Part shown: one piece after another, positions 1-7,519 of the stretch
Numbering within the stretch: position 1 is the first letter of the stretch
Layout of the letters: each line of letters begins with the position of its first letter
Assembly: GCA_016932575.1 (NCBI GenBank)
Contig: JAFGCO010000055.1
Coordinates: forward strand, 343,670 to 407,669
Direction: 5' to 3'
Length of the DNA: 64,000 nt
Source of the DNA: a bacterium
GTDB taxonomy: Bacteria; Zhuqueibacterota; QNDG01; JAFGCO01
The notes under the pieces: generated by a model
The model's database searches: none
The model's input: only the letters and a program-made list of their open reading frames with translations
Told to the model about the DNA's origin: nothing
Translations under genes and position numbers: made by a program

Positions 1-45
1 ACTCGGGCGAGAGGCGCTCTGGAACGGATGCTTTATTATGTCTGA
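1..45 (+). CDS. 3' end of an upstream gene (partial)
   Basis: Frame 1 is open from the window edge and stops with TGA at 43-45, giving a 14-residue C-terminal tail (TRARGALERMLYYV). It overlaps the mnmA start codon at 38 by 8 nt. mnmA itself has no convincing Shine-Dalgarno, so translational coupling from an upstream gene would explain its initiation. The product cannot be identified from this tail; a cysteine desulfurase would be a natural partner of mnmA but that is only a guess. Both other forward frames are also open over this short stretch. Confidence 0.35.
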   Translation, partial: TRARGALERMLYYV

Positions 46-1102
46 CCGTGTGATTGTGGCCATGAGCGGGGGGGTCGACTCTTCTGTTGCAGCTGCCATG
101 ATGAAAAAGAAAGGATATGAGGTTATCGGTCTGACCATGCAGCTGGGATCCCGGAACGGCCGCTGTTGCTCGGAGCAGGATATTCTGGACGCGCGCCGGG
201 TTGCCGATGCTTTATCGATCCCCCATTATACAGTGTCGTATAAAAAGGCTTTTCAGAATGATGTGATCGATTATTTTGTTAAAGAATATATCCGTGGAAG
301 AACGCCAAATCCCTGTGCTGTCTGCAATCCGAAGATCAAATTCGGGGTATTGCTGAACAAGGTCCGAAGTATGGGTGCCCGATATCTGGTTACGGGACAT
401 TACGCCAATATGAAGCGGGATCCCGGTACAGGGCGCTGGCTGCTGAAACGGGGCAGGGAGCGGGGAAAAGATCAGTCCTATTTTTTAGGACGACTGTCTC
501 AGGATCAGCTTGCACATGCGCTGTTTCCGGTGGGTAATTATCCCAAAGACAAAATACGGATTTTAGCAGAACATATGGGGCTGCCGGTTGCCCGGAAAAC
601 CGAAAGTCAGGAGATTTGCTTTGTACCGGAATCGGGTGTGGCCCGGTTTATTGAAAATGAGCGGGGTGAACCTTTCAGACCGGGTAAAATCATTCAGTCG
701 GATGGAAAAAAACTGGGAGAGCATCAGGGTATAATCGGATACACAATCGGTCAGCGAAAAGGATTGGGCATTTCAGCTGGCAGACCCATTTACGTCACCC
801 ATATTGACGGACGTAATCATACAATTACAGTGGGCGATAATCATGAACTGTATCATGACAGGCTCATTGCGTCGGAACCGAACTGGATTGCTGTTCCTGA
901 ACTTGTCGATAAAATGGAAGTTCGTACCCGAATCCGATACAAGCACCGCCCGGCACTCTCGACGATTGAAATGATCGGGAAAAACCGAATTTGTGTTCAT
1001 TTCAGAACTCCTCAACGGGCGATTACACCCGGACAGCTGGCTGTATTTTATCAAAAGGACATCGTGATCGGATCGGCCTGGATTGAACATATTGAACGTT
1101 AA
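38..1102 (+). CDS. mnmA: tRNA-specific 2-thiouridylase MnmA
   Basis: MnmA (TrmU) adenylates and then thiolates U34 of the Lys, Glu and Gln tRNAs, taking persulfide sulfur from a relay that starts at cysteine desulfurase; it acts in the cytoplasm. The 354-residue product has the normal family length. The N-terminal PP-loop SGGVDSS (residues 10-16) binds ATP. The two family cysteines are present: one in TPNPCAVCN (about residue 94) and one in ESQEICFVPE (about residue 202), which form the catalytic disulfide/persulfide pair. TGHYA and the C-terminal IGQRKGLG and beta-barrel segments are all intact. The start overlaps the tail of a preceding ORF; the 3' end overlaps a truncated rhodanese frame. 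Confidence 0.97.
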   Translation: MSDRVIVAMSGGVDSSVAAAMMKKKGYEVIGLTMQLGSRNGRCCSEQDILDARRVADALSIPHYTVSYKKAFQNDVIDYFVKEYIRGRTPNPCAVCNPKIKFGVLLNKVRSMGARYLVTGHYANMKRDPGTGRWLLKRGRERGKDQSYFLGRLSQDQLAHALFPVGNYPKDKIRILAEHMGLPVARKTESQEICFVPESGVARFIENERGEPFRPGKIIQSDGKKLGEHQGIIGYTIGQRKGLGISAGRPIYVTHIDGRNHTITVGDNHELYHDRLIASEPNWIAVPELVDKMEVRTRIRYKHRPALSTIEMIGKNRICVHFRTPQRAITPGQLAVFYQKDIVIGSAWIEHIER

Positions 1103-1316
1103 AATCAATATCGATTTTTACGATATTGATTTTGAAATAAAAATAAACCGGTTGGATAAGGACAGTGCCTTTCTGATTTACTGCGCCTGTGGCAGCCGAA
1201 GCGGTCAGGCATTATCCGTGATGGAAGATTCAGAATTTTTTACAGTCGACAATCTGGAGGAGGGACTGTATGCCCGGAAGAATGCGGAGTATCACGTTGT
1301 CGCATACAACCTTTGA
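1083..1316 (+). CDS. Truncated rhodanese-like domain (possible remnant)
   Basis: This 77-residue frame aligns by eye with the C-terminal half of single-domain rhodaneses: INIDFYDIDFE, LDKDSAFLIYCACGSRSGQAL (loop region) and VDNLEEGLYA. The catalytic cysteine sits in the six-residue loop CACGSR, where typical members read CRSGNR. The N-terminal half with the DVR motif is missing, and the only upstream starts are TTG codons inside the mnmA 3' end with no ribosome binding site. It overlaps mnmA by 20 nt in another frame. It may be a decayed gene, a short sulfur-carrier partner made by coupling, or the remains of an MnmA-rhodanese fusion. Rhodaneses can feed sulfur to MnmA, so the position is suggestive; function is not proven. 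Confidence 0.5.
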   Translation: MNILNVKINIDFYDIDFEIKINRLDKDSAFLIYCACGSRSGQALSVMEDSEFFTVDNLEEGLYARKNAEYHVVAYNL

Positions 1317-1367
1317 TTGACTTCCAGTGAAAAATCTGCTAATTTATAGCCGGGAGAATGATTTGAC

Positions 1368-2183
1368 TTGGAAAATAAAATGGATAGTCATAAAATAACA
1401 GTCCCTGAAATCATGGGAATGAAGTCTGCGGGAGAAAAGATCGCCTGTCTGACCGCCTATGACTGGTGTTTTGCCGCGCTTTTAGATCAGGTCGGATTGG
1501 ATATTGTTTTGGTGGGTGATTCGGCGTCCATGGTCTATGCCGGATACGAAACCACAATCCCGATTACCATGGAGCAAATGCTTTATCATACACAGTGTGT
1601 GTCAAGGGGGGTTAAACGGGCACTGTTGATTGCGGATATGCCGTTTTTGTCGTTTCAGATCAGTCCAGAAGAAACCCTGCGGAATGCCGGGCGGTTTTTA
1701 AAGGAGGGCAGAGCCGAAGGCGTCAAGATCGAAGGCGGCGAACCCATGGCCGAAACCATTCACAGAATTACGGATGTGGGCATTCCGGTGATGGGGCATC
1801 TGGGGCTCACGCCTCAGTCGATTAAAGTATTCGGAGGATACAGGATTCGCGGCAAGGATGAAAGAGAAGCTGAGATATTAAAAAACGATGCCCGCATATT
1901 AGAGCAGGCAGGTGTATTTGCACTTGTGCTGGAAAAAATTCCCGCAACACTGGCAAAAGAAATTTCCGGATCCATTGCTATCCCGACTATTGGTATCGGC
2001 GCGGGACCAGATTGTGACGGGCAAATACTGGTGACACATGACCTTCTGGGTCTCTTTGAAGAATTTAAACCGAAATTTGTTAGAAAATATGCCGAGTTGG
2101 CAAAAACCATGCGGGATGCATTTTCAAACTATGTAAAAGATGTCAAATCAGGAACATTTCCATCCAGCAGGGAAAGTTTTTAA
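1368..2183 (+). CDS. panB: 3-methyl-2-oxobutanoate hydroxymethyltransferase PanB
   Basis: PanB transfers a hydroxymethyl group from 5,10-methylene-THF to 2-oxoisovalerate to give ketopantoate, the first committed step of pantothenate and CoA synthesis. Family signatures are all visible: ACLTAYDW near the N-terminus, VLVGDSASMV (metal-binding Asp), the VKIEGG segment carrying the substrate lysine and catalytic Glu, PVMGHLGLTPQS, and IPTIGIGAGPDCDGQILV. The length of 271 is typical. The start is probably TTG at 1368, because GGGAG (1352-1356) lies 11 nt before it; the ATG at 1380 is about 23 nt away. panC and panD are not in the window, so panB stands alone after the rhodanese fragment. Confidence 0.96.
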   Translation: MENKMDSHKITVPEIMGMKSAGEKIACLTAYDWCFAALLDQVGLDIVLVGDSASMVYAGYETTIPITMEQMLYHTQCVSRGVKRALLIADMPFLSFQISPEETLRNAGRFLKEGRAEGVKIEGGEPMAETIHRITDVGIPVMGHLGLTPQSIKVFGGYRIRGKDEREAEILKNDARILEQAGVFALVLEKIPATLAKEISGSIAIPTIGIGAGPDCDGQILVTHDLLGLFEEFKPKFVRKYAELAKTMRDAFSNYVKDVKSGTFPSSRESF

Positions 2184-2280
2184 ACAGTAATGAATCTGAA
2201 GATATTTACACAGAAAACATACTTGAATTCATCATTTTTTTCTGTGTTTCTGCATGACCAAGGTAAAAATAAGGATATCT

Positions 2281-2748
2281 ATGGAAGTCTCTTTCTGGTT
2301 TACCTTCGTTGGACTGACAATTTACGGTCTTCATCATCTTTGGCACAGATATCCGGTTCCGCTCACCTGGCTGATTGATATTCTGGCAGGTGCCGGTATT
2401 GGCGCGCTTATCGGCCAGGCCCGACCCGTACATTTCGGATACTCTGTTGTCCCTGTCTGGCTGACAGCATTTTCAGGCGGTTTGTCTGCGGTGATGCTGT
2501 GGGGGGCAGACCGTTTGAAATTATTCGAAAAGCAGCCCGTTCAGTACAGCCTGATGATTATGATGAGTATAATACATGCCAGTATCTTTATTCTGATGTA
2601 CAAATGGTACATTTTATCTCAGCTATCGGATTATCTTTCACAACCCCAAAATTTTACTTTGTTCGTTCATATCCTGCTTATTAGCGCCCTCTCTTTTATA
2701 GGCTTTACATTTCCTAAGCGTTTGCTGAAAATTCGTGGCCGTGATTGA
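2281..2748 (+). CDS. Small five-helix membrane protein, unknown function
   Basis: A 155-residue, very hydrophobic protein with about five predicted membrane spans (around residues 4-20, 28-46, 56-76, 90-112 and 126-146) and a basic C-terminal tail (KRLLKIRGRD). I do not recognise the family. An in-frame ATG at 2254 exists, but AAGGA at 2271-2275 sits 5 nt before the ATG at 2281, so 2281 is the better start. It follows panB by about 100 nt and precedes the tad locus. It has no GxGD motif, so it is not the missing prepilin peptidase of that locus. MreD-like or small scaffold proteins have similar size and topology, but no sequence motif supports that. Confidence 0.6.
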   Translation: MEVSFWFTFVGLTIYGLHHLWHRYPVPLTWLIDILAGAGIGALIGQARPVHFGYSVVPVWLTAFSGGLSAVMLWGADRLKLFEKQPVQYSLMIMMSIIHASIFILMYKWYILSQLSDYLSQPQNFTLFVHILLISALSFIGFTFPKRLLKIRGRD

Positions 2749-3573
2749 GAGTTTGTGTGTAACCGGATAAATCCAGAGTGCCCTTTGGATTTCGGAACCA
2801 TTGAACAGTCATTAAATTCTATAAAAACAATATATTTCAAAACAACCGGGCGCTCGCTTTGCCAGGGCAGCGGCAATTTTTACACAGCCTCTGTGTTCTG
2901 ATTCAGGTAAAAAGGAAACCGAATCCCCGTTACCTCGTCTTGCTTCATCCTGACTTAACTACAGGATAAAAATGCGTTCCTGTATGGTTCATTTGTATGT
3001 ATTATTCTTTATTTTTTTTAAATGCCGGTTAACAAAATGACAATATGATAAAATTACAAACCGCCCTGTTTTATTTCTGAAGTATGCAATAATATTTTGT
3101 TTTTGATAATTTAACATGTTGATCTTTCAATCATTCTGTAATTGTTTATTGTTTAATTATTATAATATAATAATATGAAAAATTTTTAATATTCATGTCG
3201 CACTGTTTTATATCCACGGTTTTTTCCTGAAAACAATACATTTCAGTCCATTTTACGGCATATTCTTCTTGTTTCGGCAATAAATTCCGATTCAAATTGC
3301 ATATTTTCAGCATTTCTGTGCAGCTTTAAAATTTGTATTTTAAATAAGATATAACACTATACTAATATTTCGGCATATATATTGCTTTAACATTTGATAA
3401 ATCGTGTGCGGAAAACATGAGGAGGCGTTTATAGAAAAAAAGTTCTCTATCGATAATCATCAAATGAATTCTTTAAAATTGAAGTGTCATCATTCTCCTG
3501 TAATTTAAAAAGTTAGAGTATCAAAAATATTTATCCCCTCCCCCATGTGTGTCAAAAACAAAGGAGAAATGTC
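2749..3573 (+). other. AT-rich non-coding region upstream of the tad locus
   Basis: About 820 bp without a credible gene and far richer in A+T than its neighbours. It holds three small inverted repeats: AAATCCA/TGGATTT (2769-2775 with 2786-2792), ACACAG/CTGTGT (2882-2887 with 2891-2896) and TACAGGA/TCCTGTA (2960-2966 with 2978-2984). The first could be a weak end-of-operon hairpin after the membrane protein; it lacks a T-run. A sigma54-like box lies at 3371-3386. Long AT tracts around 3010-3190 would suit regulator or nucleoid-protein binding. No RNA family was recognised. Confidence 0.5.
3371..3386 (+). promoter_or_regulatory. Candidate sigma54 (-24/-12) promoter
   Basis: CGGCAT, five bases, TTGCT. 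This has the diagnostic GG-N10-GC spacing and differs from the TGGCAY-N5-TTGCW consensus only at the first base. A transcript from here would start near 3397 and carry a leader of about 175 nt before the first Flp pilin. No activator gene is in the window, so the call rests on sequence alone. Confidence 0.35.
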
Positions 3574-3741
3574 ATGAAAGTTCTGCATTTGCTCAGAGCA
3601 ATCGCCCGAAGGGAAGAAGGACAGACACTGGCTGAATATGCCTTGATTCTCGTTCTCATTGCTGTCGTGGTCATTGCCGCAGTCACTCTGCTGGGAACTC
3701 AGATCCAGGGTGTACTGCAATCCATCGCCAATGCACTTTAA
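3574..3741 (+). CDS. flp: Flp-type major pilin, copy 1
   Basis: A 55-residue Flp/Fap pilin. The prepilin peptidase site is G16-Q17 in EEGQTLAEYALIL, with the conserved Glu at +5 and Tyr at +6 of the mature chain; 39 hydrophobic residues remain after cleavage. Flp subunits polymerise into thin adhesive pili through the Tad machinery in the inner membrane and the CpaC secretin. AGGAG at 3562-3566 precedes the ATG at 3574 by 7 nt, which is preferred over the GTG at 3547. It heads the tad operon. A second pilin-like ORF starts 18 nt after its stop. Confidence 0.93.
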   Translation: MKVLHLLRAIARREEGQTLAEYALILVLIAVVVIAAVTLLGTQIQGVLQSIANAL

Positions 3742-3759
3742 GATGCTGCTTTTGACAAA

Positions 3760-3909
3760 ATGCGAGGTTTAGTCAAAAGAATCGAAGGGCAAACGTTGGG
3801 TGAGTTTGTACTGATCCTTCTGCTGATCGTGATTGTCACGATTGTGGCGCTCACATTATTGGGAACCAATCTCTTGGCCTTCTGGAATCAGATAAGCAAT
3901 GCTTTGTAA
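3760..3909 (+). CDS. Flp-type pilin, divergent copy 2
   Basis: A 49-residue ORF that encodes a second Flp pilin. The peptidase site is G10-Q11 in IEGQTLGEFVLIL: Glu +5 is kept, but Tyr +6 is replaced by Phe. The mature part is again exactly 39 residues, and both proteins end in a similar ISNAL/IANAL tail. The leader is six residues shorter than in copy 1. No Shine-Dalgarno is visible, so it may depend on readthrough coupling from copy 1 (gap 18 nt). It probably arose by tandem duplication and may be a minor pilin or a spare major pilin. Confidence 0.85.
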   Translation: MRGLVKRIEGQTLGEFVLILLLIVIVTIVALTLLGTNLLAFWNQISNAL

Positions 3910-3962
3910 TTCGCAGTTTCATTACAGCAGGATCAGTGCGTTTTTATTTGATGTTGCTTAAA

Positions 3963-3991
3963 GGAGAGGGAGATTTTCATCCTCCCTCTCC
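3963..3991 (+). promoter_or_regulatory. Hairpin 1 between pilins and tad assembly genes
   Basis: GGAGAGGGAG (3963-3972) pairs perfectly with CTCCCTCTCC (3982-3991) around a 9-nt loop. No T-run follows, so it is not a standard intrinsic terminator. It can limit readthrough or protect the 3' end of the pilin message, so that pilins are made in excess over assembly proteins. Confidence 0.6.
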
Positions 3992-3992
3992 C

Positions 3993-4012
3993 AAGAGCAA
4001 GCCCCTGCTCTT
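3993..4012 (+). promoter_or_regulatory. Hairpin 2 between pilins and tad assembly genes
   Basis: AAGAGCA (3993-3999) pairs with TGCTCTT (4006-4012) around the 6-nt loop AGCCCC. It starts 1 nt after hairpin 1 ends, so the two form a tandem pair. It is followed by CGTTCTCA rather than a T-run. Its role is probably differential expression within the operon. Confidence 0.55.
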
Positions 4013-4066
4013 CGTTCTCAATGAAGCGGTATTGCTAAAATCAGTCAATCGGGAAGGACATTGACG

Positions 4067-4450
4067 ATGTTGAGAAAATTGATTCATAATCAGGAGGGTC
4101 AATCCCTGGTAGAGTTAGTGCTGGTGATTCCCATCTTTATTTTTCTTCTGTTTGGCATCATTGAATTCGGCAGGGCGTGGGAAACGCTCAATATTATGAC
4201 AAGCGCAGCAAGAGAGGGTGCCCGGGTTGCTGCAGTCACCAATCCCAACGTATCAAGAGCCTCTAATGCTGCGCAAAGAATACTCTCTGCAGGCAATGTC
4301 AGTAATGCATCGGTTTCGGTAACCGGACCCGACGGCAACGGAGAAGTCCAGGTTACAGTCACTGTCAGTTATGCGCCCATGAGCAATATCATACCCGGTC
4401 TTGGACCGATGTCCCTTTCAAGAAGTACTTCGATGCATTGGGAAGGTTAA
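4067..4450 (+). CDS. tadE: TadE-like pseudopilin
   Basis: A 127-residue TadE-family minor pseudopilin. The N-terminus carries QEGQSLVELVLVIPIFIFLLFGIIEFGRAW, described here as a processing site GQSLVE followed by one membrane span, then the family sequence NIMTSAAREGARVAA. TadE is processed by the same peptidase as Flp and is needed for pilus assembly. GGAAGGA at 4052-4058 suits the ATG at 4067; the TTG at 4061 is too close to it. It begins the assembly-gene part of the operon after the two hairpins. Confidence 0.9.
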   Translation: MLRKLIHNQEGQSLVELVLVIPIFIFLLFGIIEFGRAWETLNIMTSAAREGARVAAVTNPNVSRASNAAQRILSAGNVSNASVSVTGPDGNGEVQVTVTVSYAPMSNIIPGLGPMSLSRSTSMHWEG

Positions 4451-4468
4451 TTTTCGGAGCGAAGAATT

Positions 4469-5296
4469 ATGATTAAAGTGCGATCGATCATCATTGTGGC
4501 CCTTGTGCTCAGCGGGGCTGTCACTTACGGATTATATCAGTATATGGAAAATCAAAAGGTCACATCTGAAGAAAAAGACGAAGGGTATAAGAATGTCATT
4601 TTAGCCAATGTGCATCTGCCTATCGGGACAAAAATTGAAGAATCCAATGTGCGGAGGATTGCCTGGCCTGCCAAGCTGCTGCCCAAAGACCACTATTCTG
4701 AGATATCCCAGGTTGTGGGTCGCGTAATGAAAGCAGAAGCATTTCCGGGGGATGTGATTATAGAGAGCAAATTGGCACCGATCGGATCTGAAGGAGGATT
4801 TTCCAGCATTATACCTCCGGGTATGCGTGCCCTGACAGTCGAAGTGAACACCTATGTAGGTGTGGGGGGATTTATTCTTCCAAATACACGTGTAGATGTA
4901 TTGGTGACGGTTGCATCATATTCAGACAAAGATGAAGCATCCACAAGAATTATTCTCGAGAATATCAAAGTCCTGGCCGTAGATCAGACTTTCCAGAGAA
5001 AAGGGGACGATCCGGTCACCGTACAAACGGTGACACTGCTTGTGACTCCGGATCAGGCAGAAAAACTGGTACTTGCAAGCACTGAGGGAAAGCTGCAATT
5101 GACTTTAAGGAACGACTCAGACAACGCGCAAATGACGACAAGCGGTGTTCAATTAAAAGAATTGGTGGCCAAGAAAACCACCATAAACCGTCGGATCACC
5201 AAGCCTTCTGCATCCAGGAATAAAAAAGTAGTGGAAGTGATTCATTCGGGCGAACGGGAAGAGATCACATTCGAAGACGGAGAAAGAAAAGAATAA
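4469..5296 (+). CDS. cpaB: Flp pilus assembly protein CpaB (RcpC)
   Basis: The 275-residue protein has an N-terminal membrane anchor (residues 6-24) and a SAF domain: VILANVHLPIGTKIEESNVRRIAWP, then PGDVI and the CpaB hallmark IPPGMRALTVEVN, followed by GFILPNTRVDVLVT. CpaB proteins are periplasmic partners of the outer-membrane secretin in Tad systems. The start has GGAGCGAAG upstream. It lies 18 nt after tadE and 70 nt before the secretin gene. The C-terminal tail of about 40 residues is highly charged and not part of the domain. Confidence 0.93.
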   Translation: MIKVRSIIIVALVLSGAVTYGLYQYMENQKVTSEEKDEGYKNVILANVHLPIGTKIEESNVRRIAWPAKLLPKDHYSEISQVVGRVMKAEAFPGDVIIESKLAPIGSEGGFSSIIPPGMRALTVEVNTYVGVGGFILPNTRVDVLVTVASYSDKDEASTRIILENIKVLAVDQTFQRKGDDPVTVQTVTLLVTPDQAEKLVLASTEGKLQLTLRNDSDNAQMTTSGVQLKELVAKKTTINRRITKPSASRNKKVVEVIHSGEREEITFEDGERKE

Positions 5297-5366
5297 ACTC
5301 CCGGCATGACCTCAGCGGAACTTCAGGACTGAATGATGAGGATATTATTTACCAGGAGACACACCC

Positions 5367-6461
5367 ATGGCTATTTTTTCGGATAGTACATTTTGTAAAA
5401 AGGGATTTGCGGTAATACTGTTGATTTTACTCTTTGCTAATTATGCGCAGAGTCTGACAGAGGATGTTGAGGTATTGGATATCTATTCTGGCCAATCGGA
5501 AGTCCTCGATTTCGAAAAGCCCGTTAGCCGGATTGCGATATCGAATCCTGATGTGGCCAGCGCCAGTGTCATTACTCCGCTTCAGATTTTAATTGACGGT
5601 AAAAAAACCGGTATCACAACCCTGGTAGTCTGGCCTGAAAAAGGCACCTATATGAAGTATAAATTAAGGGTTGTTGCCGGGGTTTCGAAAGAGCAGGTCA
5701 TGCTTAATGTCAAATTTATCGAAGTGAATAAAAGTGCTTTAAAAACACTGGGATTTGATTTTTTAGTAAAAAAATTCAATGTCAGAGAAGAAGTGATGGA
5801 TATGGGATCCTACGCCGGAAAGGTCAATGATCCGTCAGATCCCCTGATTCTGGGCAATTCCGTTGATTTCTTTTTTAATTCGACGACCCAGAATATATCA
5901 GGTATTATTAAAGCTCTGTGGGAAGACAACCTTCTGACGGTTCTGGCAGCACCGAATTTAAGTGCCATCAGCGGAGCGGAAGCCCGGTTTCTGGCAGGAG
6001 GTGAGTTCCCGATTCCTCTTGTATCCGGAACAGGCGGTTCGCAGAGCATATCGATTGTATTTAAAGAATATGGTGTCCGGTTAAAGTTTGTGCCCACAGT
6101 TCTCAGTTCGAAGCTAATCAATATTAAAGTAGAGGCAGAGGTCAGCAACCTGGATTTTGAAAATGGTATTATCCTGAGCGGATTCCGAATTCCCTCCCTC
6201 GATACCCGTAAGGCAGAAACGGTTGTTGAACTGGAAGAAGGGCAATATTTTATTTTGGGAGGACTGCTCTCTTCAGATATGGCGAAAACCGTTTCTAAAA
6301 TACCGGGCCTTGGACATATTCCCATTCTTGGAAAACTCTTCAGCAGTGAGCGGTATTTAAACAATGAAAGCGAGCTTCTCATCACATTGTCACCGAAGAT
6401 TGTCAGGGGGATCGGTGAAAATGAAATTCCTGCCATGAAGCTTCAGGCTGATGACAAGTAA
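5367..6461 (+). CDS. cpaC: Tad secretin CpaC (RcpA)
   Basis: The outer-membrane channel through which the Flp pilus emerges. The 364-residue product has a signal peptide (roughly residues 1-30), an N-terminal pilus-secretin domain (IYSGQSEVLDFEKPVSRIAISNPDVA, residues about 39-115) and a C-terminal secretin domain with LLTVLAAPNLSAISGAEA, GGEFPIPLV, YGVRLKFVPTVL and the closing KIPGLGHIPILGKLFSS. It is on the short side for the family. AGGAG precedes the ATG. It sits where cpaC normally lies, between cpaB and tadZ, here with tadG inserted. Confidence 0.93.
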   Translation: MAIFSDSTFCKKGFAVILLILLFANYAQSLTEDVEVLDIYSGQSEVLDFEKPVSRIAISNPDVASASVITPLQILIDGKKTGITTLVVWPEKGTYMKYKLRVVAGVSKEQVMLNVKFIEVNKSALKTLGFDFLVKKFNVREEVMDMGSYAGKVNDPSDPLILGNSVDFFFNSTTQNISGIIKALWEDNLLTVLAAPNLSAISGAEARFLAGGEFPIPLVSGTGGSQSISIVFKEYGVRLKFVPTVLSSKLINIKVEAEVSNLDFENGIILSGFRIPSLDTRKAETVVELEEGQYFILGGLLSSDMAKTVSKIPGLGHIPILGKLFSSERYLNNESELLITLSPKIVRGIGENEIPAMKLQADDK

Positions 6462-6487
6462 CAGTAAAAATTGGAAAAGGGGGGTGT

Positions 6488-7468
6488 ATGAAAAAGTTCA
6501 TCAAAGAGACAAAGGGAAATGTCATCGTCTTTACCGCGATTGCCATGACCTGTATGATCGGTTTTGCTGCACTCTCCATTGATGTGAGCACGCTTCTGAC
6601 GGCGCGCAATGAACTGCAATGTGCGACAGATGCAGCCGCCCTGTCAGGCGCAACGGGATTATTGGAAAGTTACCCGGAATCCAGAATCCGGGCCATAGCC
6701 ACGGCCGGCCGGAACCAGTGCATGAACCAGTGTGTTGACTTAACGGCCTCCGATGTTACTTTTCCTCAGACCAACCAGATCATGGTGCAGGCCCAGTTAC
6801 CCGTCACTCTGAATTTTTCACCGGTTCTGGGGATCAATTCGGCCAATATATCCGCAATAGCCGTGGCCGAACTGGGAACCATTGTGGGGACGAAGGGTCT
6901 CAAACCCTGGGCCGTTCCGGACATGAATTATGAACCGGGTGATATTGTCTGCATCAAGGCAGGCGTGTTGGGGGCCCCGGGTACCGAGCCCAGTTTTTTC
7001 TATCCAATCGATTTTCCGCCTATGAATCGGGGTATACCTGAATCGGGTGCCTGTGTTTACCGGGAAAACATCATTCACACCAGCAGCAGCTATGTTTCTG
7101 TCGGTGATATTCTGCAGGTCGAGCCCGGCAATATGGTTGGACCCACCCAGCAAGGGGTCAACAGTTTAATCGGTCAGGATCCGGACGCTTACTGGGATCC
7201 TGGATTTGGGGCGACCGGCGGAGTCGTGAATTCCAGCTCGGGCCAGGATGGAAGTTCCCTCAGTCCGCGGGTGGTGATTATTCCGATGTACGATCCCACT
7301 CTGCCGCCGGATTCCGGAAGGAATAATATTACTGTAACCCGTCTGGGTGCCTTTTTTGTGACTGGATTTCAGGGGAAAAGTCTCTATGGCACATTCATGA
7401 CGATTTGGCATCATGGCACGTTCGGAGGCGGCAGTTCGATGCTGAAAGGCGTCAGGCTCGTTCAATAA
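6488..7468 (+). CDS. tadG: TadG-like pilus assembly protein
   Basis: The N-terminus matches the TadG/TadE-G-like family: KGNVIVFTAIAMTCMIGFAALSIDVSTLL followed by NELQCATDAAALSGA, i.e. a short cytoplasmic stub, one membrane helix, then the conserved alanine-rich stretch (residues 8-57). The remaining 270 residues are extracytoplasmic and contain several cysteines (about C80, C84, C158, C191) that could form disulfides; this part is unlike the von Willebrand domain of longer TadG proteins. GGGGGG-like purine stretch precedes the ATG. TadG-type proteins are minor pilus components. Confidence 0.85.
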   Translation: MKKFIKETKGNVIVFTAIAMTCMIGFAALSIDVSTLLTARNELQCATDAAALSGATGLLESYPESRIRAIATAGRNQCMNQCVDLTASDVTFPQTNQIMVQAQLPVTLNFSPVLGINSANISAIAVAELGTIVGTKGLKPWAVPDMNYEPGDIVCIKAGVLGAPGTEPSFFYPIDFPPMNRGIPESGACVYRENIIHTSSSYVSVGDILQVEPGNMVGPTQQGVNSLIGQDPDAYWDPGFGATGGVVNSSSGQDGSSLSPRVVIIPMYDPTLPPDSGRNNITVTRLGAFFVTGFQGKSLYGTFMTIWHHGTFGGGSSMLKGVRLVQ

Positions 7469-7519
7469 TCATCCGGATAAGATTTAATGAATAAGATCAT
7501 AAAAATGTAACTCTAACAA

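Noticed and set aside
1368-2183. ATG at 1380 as panB start
   Set aside because: The GGGAG site is about 23 nt away from 1380 but 11 nt from the TTG at 1368.
2281-2748. Five-helix protein as the missing prepilin peptidase
   Set aside because: No GxGD motif or conserved aspartates, and it lies some 825 bp outside the tad operon.
3417-3434. Mini-ORF ATG-AGG-AGG-CGT-TTA-TAG (MRRRL) upstream of flp
   Set aside because: It contains rare arginine codons but has no ribosome site or attenuator hairpin beside it; it is most likely a chance result of the AGGAGG string.
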